NCBI GenBank assembly: GCA_037176905.1
Contig: JBBBWG010018001.1
Span: 1 to 64,000, forward strand
Reading direction: 5' to 3'
Length of the DNA: 64,000 nucleotides
DNA from: Azolla pinnata
Lineage: Eukaryota; Streptophyta; Polypodiopsida; Salviniales; Salviniaceae
The notes below the pieces were generated by a model. The model was not told the origin of the DNA. It ran no database searches and worked only from the letters and a program-made list of their open reading frames with translations. Below, piece by piece: positions 63,301 to 64,000 of this stretch. The translations under genes were made by a program, and so were the position numbers. Each line of letters opens with the position of its first letter. Position 1 is the stretch's first letter.

Positions 63301-64000
63301 GGGCCAGCAAAATCTGGCTTACCCTAGTGTTCATATATCTTGGGCTTACCTTGGCGTAAATCTATAGAAATTGGCTCAGCTTTCTGTTCTTCTTGGAATT
63401 TGGAATTCGGCTTGAACTCCGGTGGTCATGGTGGCCAATGAATTCAGGTTCAAAAATTCCAGTTCTACCCCCGGAGTCCCAATTTTTGCCACCGTTCGAA
63501 AACCGTCTATGAACTTCCCTATCCATTGGATACTGGCCCCCACCCTATAATGCAGAAACCGCAAGCGTTGGGCATTGTATCAGCTCGATTTTGGCTCATC
63601 GGATGCTTGTCTGTTTTTGTCTGCGGGTTATTCGCTAGGCCTCTTGTTCAGGGAGCTCAATCATGCGCCGAAGATGAGGATGCTGGGAGAGGAGGAGGAG
63701 GAGCAGGGGAATAACGAGGGAGGCGAGGAGGACGACGATGCTACCAGCATCGACACCAGCATCAGCAGCAGCAACAACAGCACAGGTCAGAGGAGGATTA
63801 TGAGCCTCAAGGCAAGGCTGCTTGTGATGTGGCTCCCCCTGTTCTGCAACGTCCGGAGCGCCCACGATGCCCCCAGCTTCTCCGCCAGCGAGAAGTCGGA
63901 CCTCCTCCTCATCCTCGAGCACACCATCGGCTCCCTCAGCTTCTGCGAGCAGGAGATCGTGCTCTCCTGCTGGCTCCAGCTCTTTGCCAGATCCCCGTTC
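59170..64000 (+). CDS. Low-complexity protein with a BTB/POZ-family-like C-terminal domain, partial
   Basis: Exon 1 is 59170-61447 (759 codons plus one base) and exon 2 starts at 63639 and leaves the window. Exon 1 is dominated by simple sequence: Gly-Asp repeats (about residues 15-32), a very hydrophobic Leu/Cys/Phe stretch (about 80-120), His/Gln runs (about 180-275), Asp/Glu runs, Ser/Ala/Pro runs and Arg/Lys blocks. More ordinary segments lie between: VLFELLGLMSEMRVASPKYE, AFERGCRLVVERMQ, and LLWLAHMLLE with VHEAVLTWSLASRRLPAL. Exon 2 has LLFRELNHAPKMRML and KARLLVMWLPLFCNV followed by SEKSDLLLILEHTIGSLSF. That tail resembles the C-terminal domain of plant BTB/POZ proteins of the At1g63850 kind, as I remember it. 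No BTB domain itself is visible. The ATG choice is uncertain because simple sequence surrounds it. Confidence 0.55.
61560..63400. repeat. Intronic minisatellite of about 90 bp
   Basis: The 2.19-kb intron 1 of the last gene is mostly a degenerate array built of TTGGAATCTGGCTTCT, CCTTGCTTTAAAACCTTGGT, TTAGATCTTGTAGTAGAATC and GGCTCTAAGGAGGTCTTTTC. More than ten units run to about 62500; after that GGAGG is lost and units shorten. The tail to 63400 keeps only the AATCTGGCTTACC core. Confidence 0.92.

Overview
The window is nuclear DNA from a land plant. The evidence is: genes split by many GT-AG introns of roughly 70-2200 bp; plant-type chloroplast proteins (ribose-5-phosphate isomerase and an NFU iron-sulfur scaffold with N-terminal extensions); a PLS-class pentatricopeptide repeat (PPR) gene; a LONESOME HIGHWAY-type bHLH gene; and many short TTTAGGG/CCCTAAA telomere-like tracts. 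The abundant ATGCATGC-type and CAT/GAT arrays and the intronless PPR gene suggest a fern, lycophyte or bryophyte rather than a flowering plant, but that is inference. The left half is AT-rich and the right end (about 55-61 kb) is GC-rich.

Layout, left to right. 1-3.6 kb: tandem repeats (135-bp units, 84-bp ATGCATG units, a CAT/CAC array). 3.66-7.42 kb (+): chloroplast ribose-5-phosphate isomerase, 10 exons. 8.0-10.3 kb (-): an unrecognised small helical-protein gene, visible only after splicing. 11.1-13.7 kb (-): chloroplast NFU scaffold, 4 exons. 13.7-16.2 kb: tandem duplications without a gene. 16.2-24.8 kb (-): a complete 18-exon S9 prolyl-oligopeptidase-like peptidase. 25.5-28.2 kb (+): OCIA-domain-like protein, head to head with the peptidase. 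28.2-33.7 kb: satellite-rich spacer with a 100-N gap inside a telomere-derived array. 33.75-39.5 kb (+): G-box-rich promoter, spliced upstream ORF and LHW-type bHLH factor. 40.8-42.3 kb (-): TMEM220-like membrane protein. 42.6-45.2 kb: about 110-bp satellite, a fossil Ty3/gypsy fragment and a damaged coiled-coil gene. 47.2-53.3 kb (-): TIMELESS orthologue, 16 exons. 55.9-57.1 kb (+): intronless PPR protein. 57.4-59.0 kb: more satellites and telomeric-type repeat. 59.2 kb to the end (+): a very low-complexity protein whose second exon runs off the window; its intron is mostly a minisatellite.

The genes are unrelated housekeeping or regulatory loci and form no operon-like pathway. Exon chains were built by eye from splice signals, reading-frame continuity and remembered family sequences. 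Where the summed exon lengths are a multiple of three and the protein matches a known family along its length (RPI, NFU, S9 peptidase, LHW, TIM), the models should be close to right. The most interesting items are the spliced upstream ORF before the LHW-like gene, the unrecognised small gene at 8.0-10.3 kb, the exon-derived duplications inside RPI introns, and the recurrence of telomere-like tracts near gene 5' ends.
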